Position numbers and translations under genes: made by a program. The notes beneath the pieces were generated by a model. The model had not been told where the DNA came from and searched no databases. It saw nothing but the letters and a program-made list of their open reading frames with translations. 44,309 nt of DNA, from assembly GCA_031363055.1 (NCBI GenBank), contig JANLTP010000149.1, forward strand, positions 1-44,309, in the 5' to 3' direction. Positions 8,177-15,324 of this stretch are shown here, in pieces (positions within the stretch are counted from its first letter, which is position 1; every line of letters begins with the position of its first letter). Source of the DNA: JANLTP01 sp031363055. GTDB taxonomy: Bacteria; Pseudomonadota; Gammaproteobacteria; Burkholderiales; Burkholderiaceae_E.

Positions 8177-8272
8177 ATGACCATCAGGAAATTTGGCCAG
8201 AAAAACGTCGCCGTCGTTGAAGACCGACGCGTCGTACCCAAGCCGGCGCGCGCGGCCGGAGCACATCCTTGA
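8177..8272 (+). CDS. Possible small ORF translationally coupled to the DUF3237 gene
   Basis: An ATG at 8177 opens a 31-codon frame (MTIRKFGQKNVAVVE at its start, ending in GAHP). Its TGA at 8270-8272 overlaps the TTG start of the next gene as TTGA, the same coupling seen elsewhere in this window. It fills the 99-nt gap after the MBL gene. I do not recognise the peptide; it may be a leader peptide, a remnant of a larger gene, or chance. Confidence 0.3.
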   Translation: MTIRKFGQKNVAVVEDRRVVPKPARAAGAHP

Positions 8273-8733
8273 AAACAGAACTGTTATGCCGGATTGAAGC
8301 CGAGGTCGGCGCCGTCGAGTCGTTGGGTACGATGGCCGCCGGCGAGCGCCGGGTGGTCGCGATCACCGGTGGCCAGGTATTGCCGTCAACCGTCCATAAA
8401 CTGGCCGGGATTATTTTGCCGGGTGGCGCTGATTGGCAATGGGTACGCAGCGATGGCATCACCGAAATTTCGGCTCACTATGTCGTTGAAACCTTTGATG
8501 GCGATCGCATCGAAGTCGACAGCAACGGCTTTCGGCACGGACCCGCCGAGGTCATGAAGCGATTGGCGGCCGGCGAGGCCGTGGCGTCGCATGAATACTA
8601 TTTTCGTACGGCCATCACATTCAGAACCGCCTCGACACGACCTGAAATTGCGCGACTGAACGGCTTGGTCGCGTTTGCCATCGGTGAGCGCCGCGCTCGG
8701 CTGGTGGTGCTGGCTGTGCACATCTTGTTATAG
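8269..8733 (+). CDS. DUF3237 family protein
   Basis: A 154-residue beta-rich protein matching the DUF3237 pattern along its whole length: AGERRVVAITGGQVLPS near the N-terminus, ILPGGADWQWVRSDGITEIS in the middle, GFRHGP, then YYFRTAITF and a C-terminal hydrophobic strand. The family has no firmly established enzymatic role that I can state. It starts at TTG 8269, the only start codon that gives the full domain, and follows the MBL gene in the same direction. The two may act on the same compound as the PhyH-type oxygenase upstream (inference from proximity only). Confidence 0.85.
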   Translation: MKTELLCRIEAEVGAVESLGTMAAGERRVVAITGGQVLPSTVHKLAGIILPGGADWQWVRSDGITEISAHYVVETFDGDRIEVDSNGFRHGPAEVMKRLAAGEAVASHEYYFRTAITFRTASTRPEIARLNGLVAFAIGERRARLVVLAVHILL

Positions 8734-8741
8734 GCGATCGA

Positions 8742-10058
8742 TTACGCTGCGGCTGACTTCGCGAGCGAGCGTTCGATATCCCAGATCAGATCGTCGATCG
8801 ACTCCAGACCGACTGACAGTCGAATCAGATCCGATGTCACACCGGCTGCCTTTTGTTGTTCCACCGATAATTGCCGATGGGTCGTCGAAGCTGGGTGAAT
8901 GATCAGCGTGCGGGCATCGCCGACATTGGCAAGGTGGCTCATGAAGGTGGCCGCTTCAATGAATCGCTCGCCGGCCTTCTGCGTTGCCGCCGGGTTGGTC
9001 GAACCATCGGCTGACTTCACGCCAAAGGACAGAATGCCGCCGGCACCCCGAGGCATGTAGCGTTTAGCCAGCGCATGATACGGGCTGCTTTGAAGTCCGG
9101 GGTAATTGACCCAGGCAACCTGCGGATGCGTGCTCAGATACTCGGCGACCTTCTCGGCGTTTTGGACATGCCGGTCCATGCGTACAGCCAGGGTTTCGAT
9201 GCCTTGCAGCAGCAACCAGGCGTTCATGGGCGATAGGGTCGGCCCGAGCGTTCGCGCGGTTTCCATGCGCGCTTTCATGGTGAAGCCGAAGTCACCAAAC
9301 GTTTCATAGAAACGTACCCCGTGGTAACCCTCTGACGGTTCGGTCATACCCGGAAATTTGCCGTTATCCCAGGGGAACTTGCCTGACTCGACGACCACGC
9401 CGCCCATGGTGGTGCCGTGTCCGCCCAAGTATTTGGTGACTGAATGCACGACGATATCAGCGCCGTGTTTGATCGGCTGACACAGGTAAGGAGAGGCGAG
9501 CGTGTTATCGATCACCAGCGGTATGCCGCTTTCACGCGCAATGGCGGCGACCGCTGAAATATCCAGAACGTTCAGCCGCGGATTGGCAATGGTCTCAGCG
9601 AACAGCGCCCGCGTGTTGGGTTTGATCGCACGTCTGAAATTCTCGGGATCATCGGAGTCGACAAACGTGCATCCGATGCCGAATTTCTTGAAGGTAACGG
9701 CGAACTGCGAATAGGTGCCGCCGTAGAGCGTGTTGGCAGCGACCAGATGATCGCCCTGATTCAAGAGGGTCAACATGGCGACCATCTCGGCGGCCATTCC
9801 GGAGGACGCAGCGATCGCCGCGCGCCCGCCCTCCAGAGCGGCAATGCGCTCTTCCATGACCGCAACGGTGGGGTTCGACAAGCGCGAATAGACATTGCCA
9901 AACGTCTGCAGATTAAAAAGACTGGCAGCGTGTTCGGCCGAGTCGAAGACATAGGAGGTAGTTTGGTAGATCGGTAGCGCACGTGCGCCGGTGGCCGCGT
10001 CTGGAATCTGGCCTGCATGCAGACACAGGGTCTCTATCGCGAATTCACGGTCTGTCAT
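8742..10058 (-). CDS. metY: O-acetylhomoserine aminocarboxypropyltransferase (sulfhydrylase) MetY
   Basis: PLP-dependent Cys/Met-metabolism enzyme that makes homocysteine from O-acetylhomoserine and sulfide in the cytoplasm. The 438 residues fit MetY (about 430) better than MetB/MetZ (about 390-400). The N-terminal FAIETLCLHAG, the NVYSRLSNPT cofactor loop and the Schiff-base Lys209 in HSVTKYLGGHG are all visible. The ATG at 10058 has GAGGG 8 nt upstream; the longer open frame to 10277 runs through a hairpin-rich spacer and the neighbouring gene, so it is not used. Its 3' end faces the DUF3237 gene 8 nt away. Confidence 0.95.
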   Translation of the reverse strand: MTDREFAIETLCLHAGQIPDAATGARALPIYQTTSYVFDSAEHAASLFNLQTFGNVYSRLSNPTVAVMEERIAALEGGRAAIAASSGMAAEMVAMLTLLNQGDHLVAANTLYGGTYSQFAVTFKKFGIGCTFVDSDDPENFRRAIKPNTRALFAETIANPRLNVLDISAVAAIARESGIPLVIDNTLASPYLCQPIKHGADIVVHSVTKYLGGHGTTMGGVVVESGKFPWDNGKFPGMTEPSEGYHGVRFYETFGDFGFTMKARMETARTLGPTLSPMNAWLLLQGIETLAVRMDRHVQNAEKVAEYLSTHPQVAWVNYPGLQSSPYHALAKRYMPRGAGGILSFGVKSADGSTNPAATQKAGERFIEAATFMSHLANVGDARTLIIHPASTTHRQLSVEQQKAAGVTSDLIRLSVGLESIDDLIWDIERSLAKSAAA

Positions 10059-10112
10059 TTCATTACCCTCGTGCAGCGCACTGGTTGATTGCAATTCTCG
10101 CCGACGCCCTCT

Positions 10113-10190
10113 CAAGCAAATGTGGCTCTGCCACTTTGCTTGAACCCCCGCGGGGGGCGGGCTGGGCGCAGCCCGGCCCTGGGGGCGCTC
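10113..10190. repeat. REP-like palindromic intergenic element
   Basis: Positions 10113-10142 form a hairpin: CAAGCAAA plus GTGGC pairs with GCCAC plus TTTGCTTG across a short loop, with one bulged T. A GC-rich block follows, with CCCCGCGGGG at about 10146-10155 and GGGCT-GGGCGC-AGCCC at about 10159-10174. It fills the space between two minus-strand genes. It resembles the GC-rich palindromic intergenic repeats seen in Burkholderiales genomes and could also end transcription of the CoA-binding gene, though no T-run is present. Confidence 0.6.
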
Positions 10191-10191
10191 C

Positions 10192-10662
10192 TTAGTACGG
10201 AAGTTGCCGGGGCCGCTTCGCCGAAATGACCTTGGTGTTGACGCCGACCCAATTAAGCCCGCCGAACAGTCGCGCATGTTCGATCTTGACGCATCGGTCC
10301 ATCACTGATTCGAGACCTTGCGCGCGCACAAATTCATCGGCCTCGCCGTTCAGCACTCCGAGTTGCTGCCACAGCGTGCCGGCACCGATCGCGGCAGCCT
10401 CGCGCGCAATCGGCAGGACATCCTGAGTCTTGCGAAAGACATCGACCATGTCGACTTTCTCCGGAACGGCGGCCAGGTTCGGATAGCAGCGCTCGCCGAG
10501 AATTTCCGGATACTTAGGGTTGACCGGAATAATGCGGTAGCCGTGTTCCTGCATATACTTCGCCGCAAAAAAACTCGGGCGATACCAATCGGCGGACAGG
10601 CCGACGACGGCAATGACACGATCGGTGGAAAGTATTCGCCGCAAGGTCTCGATGTCAGACAA
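10192..10662 (-). CDS. CoA-binding domain protein (YccU-like)
   Basis: A Rossmann-type CoA-binding protein of 156 residues. The glycine-containing first strand and loop IAVVGLSADWYRPSFFAAKY and the following GYRIIPVNPKYPEILGERCY are characteristic of the family, as is LWQQLGV near the middle and CVKIEHARL toward the end. I chose TTG 10662 because GAGGAG lies 6 nt upstream; the longer frame from GTG 10731 adds 23 poorly conserved residues. CoA or acyl-CoA binding is inferred from the family; the physiological role is unknown. Confidence 0.85.
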   Translation of the reverse strand: MSDIETLRRILSTDRVIAVVGLSADWYRPSFFAAKYMQEHGYRIIPVNPKYPEILGERCYPNLAAVPEKVDMVDVFRKTQDVLPIAREAAAIGAGTLWQQLGVLNGEADEFVRAQGLESVMDRCVKIEHARLFGGLNWVGVNTKVISAKRPRQLPY

Positions 10663-10732
10663 GATCAACTCCTCGAACGCTTCATTCAGTCCCGCATCAT
10701 ACCGGCCCAACAAGGACCACGGGCGGACCACT

Positions 10733-10754
10733 GACGGATCAAAGACGGATCAAA
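10733..10754. repeat. 11-nt perfect tandem repeat
   Basis: GACGGATCAAA is present twice in direct tandem, followed by GACA. It lies in the divergent gap between the CoA-binding gene and phaM. A weaker 10-nt repeat (GATCTATTCT / GATCTAAACT) follows at 10791-10810. Confidence 0.75.
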
Positions 10755-10843
10755 GACAGGCGTCATCATCACGCGGGCGGCAGCGGAGCTGATCTATTCT
10801 GATCTAAACTGCTGGGACGACTCTGAACCGATTGGAAATTGCC

Positions 10844-11458
10844 ATGTCCGAGCTGCCCATGCCCTCCATGAACGCCTTGAGTACCTTGTTCAATTCGGTC
10901 GAGCTCGTCAAGAAAGCCTGGCCGAGCTTTAATCTGCCATCCCAGTTCGCGCCGACCATGGATGTCAATGAGCTCGACAAGAGGCTGAACGATTTGCGGG
11001 CCGTTGAACAGTGGTTGAGCCTGAACCTTAAAATGCTGCATGGCACGATTGAAGGGCTGGAGCTGCAGCGCAATGCGATCGCAGCCATTAACGAATTCGG
11101 CAAATCGACGACATCGCCACTGCAGGCTCAATCACAGCCGCAACCAAAAGCTGAACCGCCTGCTGCAGCGGCGCCGGTCGACGAGCCAAGTCGGATTGCG
11201 GATATCGCTTCCCAAGTCAATCCCGCCGCCTGGTGGAGCTTGCTGCAGAGCCAGTTCAGCCAGATCGCTGAAGCGGCGTTACGCCCGCAAGAGGCCGCTA
11301 CCCGAAAGAGTACTGCCGCTTCGAAGCCAACGAAAAAGTCGGCAACGGTGAAGGCCAGAGCCAAATCGGCCAAGACCACCGGTGCCAGCCGTCGGCCGTC
11401 TGCTGCGCTGTCTGCTGTGCGGTCTGCTGCGCTATCCGGTCCGCTGTCCCGGAAATAG
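10844..11458 (+). CDS. phaM: PhaM-like polyhydroxyalkanoate granule regulatory protein
   Basis: PhaM links PHB granules to the nucleoid and activates PHA synthase in Cupriavidus. This 204-residue protein has the matching layout: an N-terminal domain with MDVNELDKRLNDLRAVEQWL and LNLKMLHGTIEGLELQRNAI, then an Ala/Pro/Gln linker, a short WWSLLQSQFSQIAE segment, and a C-terminal Lys/Ala/Ser-rich tail (KPTKKSATVKARAKSAK) suited to DNA binding. The ATG at 10844 is preferred to the TTG 12 nt upstream. The end of the tail is internally repetitive (SAALS, SAVRSAALS). No PHA synthase gene is in the window. Confidence 0.85.
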   Translation: MSELPMPSMNALSTLFNSVELVKKAWPSFNLPSQFAPTMDVNELDKRLNDLRAVEQWLSLNLKMLHGTIEGLELQRNAIAAINEFGKSTTSPLQAQSQPQPKAEPPAAAAPVDEPSRIADIASQVNPAAWWSLLQSQFSQIAEAALRPQEAATRKSTAASKPTKKSATVKARAKSAKTTGASRRPSAALSAVRSAALSGPLSRK

Positions 11459-11475
11459 CCAGAGAGCTTTAGCCA

Positions 11476-12702
11476 GTGAGCCTCAAAAAATTTCGACAGG
11501 GTCATGCCGCTCATTCTGATTGGCGCGTCGCCTGTGAATTGGTATTGACGCAAACACTCGGGCCAGGTGCGCTGATTGCCGAACCCGGCTGCGAGTTGCT
11601 GGGCTTTGTTTATGCCAGTGCGAACTTTTCTGAACATCTTGACGCCATTGTCGCGGAGCTGCGCGGCCGCACCAACGTCGCGAACTGGGTAGGCGGTGTC
11701 GGCCATGGCATTTTGGCAAACGGCGCCGAATACATGGGCGAAGCTGCCCTGGCGGTTCTGGTCGCTGAGCTGCCGGCCAATAGTTTTAGATTGTTTTCGG
11801 GCAATCAGCCCTTGTCGCGAGCGTTGGCGGCAGCCGATAACCAGGATTGGCGCGCCAGCACGGTGTTGGTCCATGCAGACCCACAAAACGCTGAACTGCC
11901 AGAAATGCTCTCCGAATTGTCCGACCGCCTGGGTTCGGGCTACTTGTTTGGCGGTGTCGTCAGCGGCGATCTCGAACATCCGCCGCAATACGCCAATGAG
12001 ATCACGCGCAGCGGACTGTCGGGCGTTGTATTCAATCAGTCGGTACGGGTCGCGTCACGACTGACTCAAGGCTGCACACCGCTGGGCGCCGAGCACCGGA
12101 TTTCGGAGTGTTCCGGCAACTATTTACGAGCCCTTGATGGCGAACCGGCGCTCGATGTCATGTTGCGCGACCTCGGCGTGTCCGAGGACGTGCGGGCGTC
12201 CAGAGACGGTGAAACGCTGTTGCGTGCCTTGCCCAGCGATCGGCTGCGACGCGGACTTCTGATCGGCCTGGCGGAAACAGAACAGCCGGTCGGCGCCAAC
12301 ACCGACCGGCCAGCGATTCGGCGGCTCGGATTTTCCGAGTTCCAGGTTCGCAATCTGGTCGGCATCGATCCGGAGAATCGATTGCTGGCGGTTGCTGCGC
12401 AGTTGACCGAGGGCACACGCGCCGTATTTTGCACGCGCGATCAGCAATCGGCGCGCAGCGATTTGATTCGGGTCTGCACCGAGTTGCGCGATGAAATTGA
12501 AAGCGACGCGCGCGAAATACGCGGTGCCCTGTATTTTTCATGCGTCGCGCGCGGTCGAAACTTGTTCGGTAGCGACGGTGCCGAAATGGAAATCATTCGA
12601 CACAACCTAGGTGATATCCCTCTGGTGGGCATTTTTGCCAACGGCGAAATATCGCGCGACCGACTGTACGGTTATACCGGGGTATTGACGCTGTTCGTTT
12701 GA
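11476..12702 (+). CDS. FIST domain sensory protein
   Basis: The 408 residues show an N-terminal FIST domain (ANWVGGVGHGILANGAEYMG at about 56-75; LSDRLGSGYLFGGVVSG) and a C-terminal FIST_C domain (ALYFSCVARGRNLFG and PLVGIFANGEISRDRLYGYTG). FIST domains are thought to bind small ligands such as amino acids and usually occur in signalling proteins. Here the protein stands alone with no output domain, 17 nt behind phaM. It starts at GTG 11476. The pairing with phaM suggests a shared transcript, but a functional tie to granules is only a guess. Confidence 0.87.
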   Translation: MSLKKFRQGHAAHSDWRVACELVLTQTLGPGALIAEPGCELLGFVYASANFSEHLDAIVAELRGRTNVANWVGGVGHGILANGAEYMGEAALAVLVAELPANSFRLFSGNQPLSRALAAADNQDWRASTVLVHADPQNAELPEMLSELSDRLGSGYLFGGVVSGDLEHPPQYANEITRSGLSGVVFNQSVRVASRLTQGCTPLGAEHRISECSGNYLRALDGEPALDVMLRDLGVSEDVRASRDGETLLRALPSDRLRRGLLIGLAETEQPVGANTDRPAIRRLGFSEFQVRNLVGIDPENRLLAVAAQLTEGTRAVFCTRDQQSARSDLIRVCTELRDEIESDAREIRGALYFSCVARGRNLFGSDGAEMEIIRHNLGDIPLVGIFANGEISRDRLYGYTGVLTLFV

Positions 12703-12719
12703 TTCGGCATTTGAGCGGA

Positions 12720-13712
12720 CTAGGCATCCGGCGCGTGTTGCACGCGCCAGTCCTGCAGCCTCGGCCTTATCTCGCTCGTGTCTGCAATGACCACGATATC
12801 TTTCGGCGGTCGGCGAAGCAGTACCGGACAATTGCCGCCGGCCCAGATTTCGATGTGCTTCGGCAGTGCCTGCCTGAGCGCCAGCAGCGCGTCGATCACG
12901 CTGTTGGCGTTGCTGCAGGACGAAAATGACAGCGCGACGAGGTCGACGTTCTGAACGGTAGCCGCCCGTATGATGTCCGGCACCGGCGTCTGCGTACCGA
13001 GCGATCGACAATCGCAACCTTCATGCGTCAGGTAAGCTTCGGCGACCAAAATGCCCAGTCCGTGCGCCTCATTGGGAATGGTCGTCAAAAGAACTTTTGG
13101 CAGGGCCGGGCCGCGCGCCAGATTCAAAATGGCATTACGCAACACACTCTTCATCGCCTCGGTGTACAAATGTTCCTCAAACACCTCCAGCGAACCACGC
13201 GCCCAGGCTTCGCCAACCATATGACCCAAAGGCGCCACGACCTGGCTGACGAACACGTCCAGACCGAGCAGAGCGGTGGCCTCGGACAGCGCTCTGCGCA
13301 ATGCCGGGACGTCGTGCGTCTTGATCAACTCGAAATAGCCTTGTAGCGCGACGCGACGCTCCTGAACCTCGGCAGTGACCGGCGGTTGTCCCGATTCCTC
13401 AAGGCGCGCCAATTGCTGCAGGCTTTCCATCGACAATCCAACAATTTTTCCGGGACGATGGCCTTGATCGATCAATCGTCGTAGGGTTCGCAGTTTTTCC
13501 AACTGTTCAACCGGGTAAGCGCGCTCGCCAAAAGCATCGCGACCCGGATTGGGGAACCCATAACGGCGCTCCCAGACTCGCAAGGTGTCTTTCGAAAGAC
13601 CTGTGTCGCGCTCGACGGCAGCGATGCTGCTGGGAATCACAAAGTGTTCGGAGCTGTTGTTCTTGTCGATCACTGGTTGCACTCTGCCAACATCGCACCG
13701 CCGCGCTAACAT
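12720..13712 (-). CDS. MerR-family regulator with adenosylcobalamin photosensor domain (CarH/LitR-like)
   Basis: CarH/LitR proteins bind adenosylcobalamin, form DNA-binding tetramers in the dark and fall apart in light, releasing their target promoters. This 330-residue protein has a MerR helix-turn-helix (SIAAVERDTGLSKDTLRVWE), the four-helix cap with W170-x9-E180-H181 (W131-x9-E141-H142 in Thermus CarH) and a B12-binding Rossmann domain with E215-x-H217-xx-G220, where the His is the cobalt ligand. All signature residues are kept, so light sensing is plausible. The start is uncertain: ATG 13712, TTG 13718, or internal GTG codons, since the operator-like palindrome touches the first two. It is divergent from a seven-gene lipid-type operon. 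Confidence 0.9.
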   Translation of the reverse strand: MLARRCDVGRVQPVIDKNNSSEHFVIPSSIAAVERDTGLSKDTLRVWERRYGFPNPGRDAFGERAYPVEQLEKLRTLRRLIDQGHRPGKIVGLSMESLQQLARLEESGQPPVTAEVQERRVALQGYFELIKTHDVPALRRALSEATALLGLDVFVSQVVAPLGHMVGEAWARGSLEVFEEHLYTEAMKSVLRNAILNLARGPALPKVLLTTIPNEAHGLGILVAEAYLTHEGCDCRSLGTQTPVPDIIRAATVQNVDLVALSFSSCSNANSVIDALLALRQALPKHIEIWAGGNCPVLLRRPPKDIVVIADTSEIRPRLQDWRVQHAPDA

Positions 13713-13739
13713 GTCCAAGACAAATATTTGTCTTGGACA
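13712..13739. promoter_or_regulatory. Perfect 28-bp palindrome, candidate photoregulator operator
   Basis: The two 14-nt arms are exact reverse complements, with no mismatch. Each arm holds its own smaller palindrome, TGTC-N3-GACA, so the site contains four TGTC/GACA quarter-sites around an AAATATTT core. It touches the start of the MerR-type gene and lies about 210 nt upstream of the divergent operon. Candidate minus-strand promoter elements (TTGGAT, 16 nt, TAAAAT) sit just upstream of the regulator, which would place this site over its transcription start: autoregulation (inference). No T-run follows, so it is not a typical terminator. Confidence 0.65.
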
Positions 13740-13814
13740 CCGATTTTATTGTTCATCATGCCACATCCAAACGAAAAGCGGTCCGGTATATTCGATCGAG
13801 AGACCGGTGTTTCA

Positions 13815-13870
13815 GAATTTGTCGGGCGAATTTGTCAGGTGTTGACAAAGCACGGGTGCGCGCTCATACT
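13815..13870 (+). promoter_or_regulatory. Operon promoter with TTTGTC/GACAAA motif cluster over the -35 box
   Basis: The -35 TTGACA (13842-13847) and -10 CATACT (13865-13870) are 17 nt apart. GAATTTGTC occurs as a direct repeat at 13815 and 13828 (13-nt spacing), and TTTGTCA-N5-TGACAAA (13831-13849) is an inverted repeat overlapping the -35 box. The same GACAAA/TTTGTC core is present in the palindrome at 13712. A further small inverted repeat AGTCA-N5-TGACT lies at 13875-13889. The layout fits repression by the divergent photoregulator, as CarH sites overlap -35 boxes. Confidence 0.65.
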
Positions 13871-13950
13871 TGTAAGTCATTAAGTGACTAAAGGGTCACG
13901 AATTAACTTTTCCGGACTTTGAACGTGACCAGATTGCGGGCCACCCCACC

Positions 13951-15324
13951 ATGAATGCCAGATCGTTGAACACCCGAGTCGCCGTCGTCGGCGCCGGAAT
14001 CGCGGGGCTGGGTGCAGCGCTGGCACTGACTGACCAGGGTTATGAGGTGACCGTGTTCGAAGCAAGTCCGCAGCCAGGCGGCCACGCTCGCACGGTAGAC
14101 CTTGAACTCGACGGTATCAGCTTTGCGGTGGATACCGGTTTTTTGGTATTTAACCATCGCACCTACCCGCGTTTGCTAGCGCTCTTCGAGCGACTGCAAG
14201 TCCCGACCTCGCCTTCGGACATGTCCTTTGCAGTGTCGGAAGGTCCGCACCGATTCGAGTGGGCCGGAACTAATCTGCGCTCGGTATTCGCCCAGCCGAA
14301 GAATCTTTTTTCGATTCCCTTCTGGCGCATGCTGGCAGACATTCGCAAATTCAACCGCGATGCCAGTGCCCTGGCACTGCGAATCGGCGATCATCATGAT
14401 TCGCCGGAGTGGCGCGAGTCGCTGGCAAGTTATCTCGAGCGCAATCACTACAGCGCGACGTTCAGGGACCACTACCTATTGCCGATGGCGGCCGCCATCT
14501 GGTCATGCCCGATGGAAACGATGTCGGACTTTCCAATCGGCAGTTTTATACGCTTCTTTCACAACCACGGTTTGTTGATGGTCACCAATCGGCCCCAGTG
14601 GTACACCGTGACGGGAGGCTCACGGGAATACGTGCGGCGAATGCTGACGCGTTTGGCAGATGTGCGAGCGGCGGTAGCGGTACACCAGGTCTCCAGGCTC
14701 GTCGCCCAGGGCGTAGGCGCCGTCGCAATCACCAGTGACGTCGGCGTCGAACGCTTCGACCATGTGATTCTCGCTTGTCACAGCAATCAGGCCTTGGCGT
14801 TGCTCGGCGATCCGAGCCCGGCTGAATTGAGTCTGTTGCAAGGCGTTCGGTACCAGGCCAACGAGGCCTGGTTGCACACCGACGTCGAGCTTATGCCCCA
14901 GCGTCGGCGCGCTTGGGCAGCCTGGAATTATCTGAGCGACGGCAATCTGGCCGCACCGTCCGTGTCGGTGACTTACTGGTTGAACAAACTACAGCCCTTG
15001 CCTTGTAAGACCCCCTTGCTATTGAGTTTGAATCCGCTGCGCCCACCCGCGCCGTCCCGGGTCATCTCGCGGTTTGAGTTCGAGCATCCGATACTCAATG
15101 CCGAGTCAGCACAGGCGGTACGCGAATTGCCGCGACTCCAGGGCCAGCGAAATACCTGGTTCGCCGGTGCCTGGCTGGGCTTCGGTTTTCATGAAGATGG
15201 CCTGCGTTCTGGCCAGCAAGCAGCCAGCGCATTGATCGCCTCCTTGCAGGCCGGCGATCAGACGTCCGGGCGGATCCCCGATCGATCGTCCGATCTTTTG
15301 TCGGGATACGGTCGTGCTGCCTAA
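13951..15324 (+). CDS. FAD-dependent amine-oxidase-like oxidoreductase (COG2907 type)
   Basis: The 457-residue flavoprotein starts with a dinucleotide-binding motif, VAVVGAGIAGLGAALAL (about 10-26), followed by VFEASPQPGGHARTV, the FAD ribose and phosphate contacts of the protoporphyrinogen/amine oxidase superfamily. The body includes DTGFLVFNHRTYPRLLALFE, a COG2907 hallmark. These proteins travel with DUF1365 and Cfa-type enzymes in many Proteobacteria, and relatives have been linked to fatty-acid modification under photo-oxidative stress. A role in oxidising a methylated or unsaturated acyl chain is an inference. It is the first gene of the operon and overlaps the next by 11 nt. Confidence 0.88.
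   Translation: MNARSLNTRVAVVGAGIAGLGAALALTDQGYEVTVFEASPQPGGHARTVDLELDGISFAVDTGFLVFNHRTYPRLLALFERLQVPTSPSDMSFAVSEGPHRFEWAGTNLRSVFAQPKNLFSIPFWRMLADIRKFNRDASALALRIGDHHDSPEWRESLASYLERNHYSATFRDHYLLPMAAAIWSCPMETMSDFPIGSFIRFFHNHGLLMVTNRPQWYTVTGGSREYVRRMLTRLADVRAAVAVHQVSRLVAQGVGAVAITSDVGVERFDHVILACHSNQALALLGDPSPAELSLLQGVRYQANEAWLHTDVELMPQRRRAWAAWNYLSDGNLAAPSVSVTYWLNKLQPLPCKTPLLLSLNPLRPPAPSRVISRFEFEHPILNAESAQAVRELPRLQGQRNTWFAGAWLGFGFHEDGLRSGQQAASALIASLQAGDQTSGRIPDRSSDLLSGYGRAA

Noticed and set aside
8742..10277. Longer form of metY starting at 10277
   Set aside because: The extension runs through the hairpin-rich spacer and into the CoA-binding gene; the ATG at 10058 has a good ribosome site and the normal MetY N-terminus.
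11128..11988. Minus-strand open frame of 286 codons
   Set aside because: It lies antisense across phaM and the FIST gene, both of which have clear family motifs in their own frames.
13712..13739. The 28-bp palindrome as a transcription terminator
   Set aside because: It lies between divergent gene starts, has no following T-run on either strand, and its nested half-sites look like a protein-binding site.
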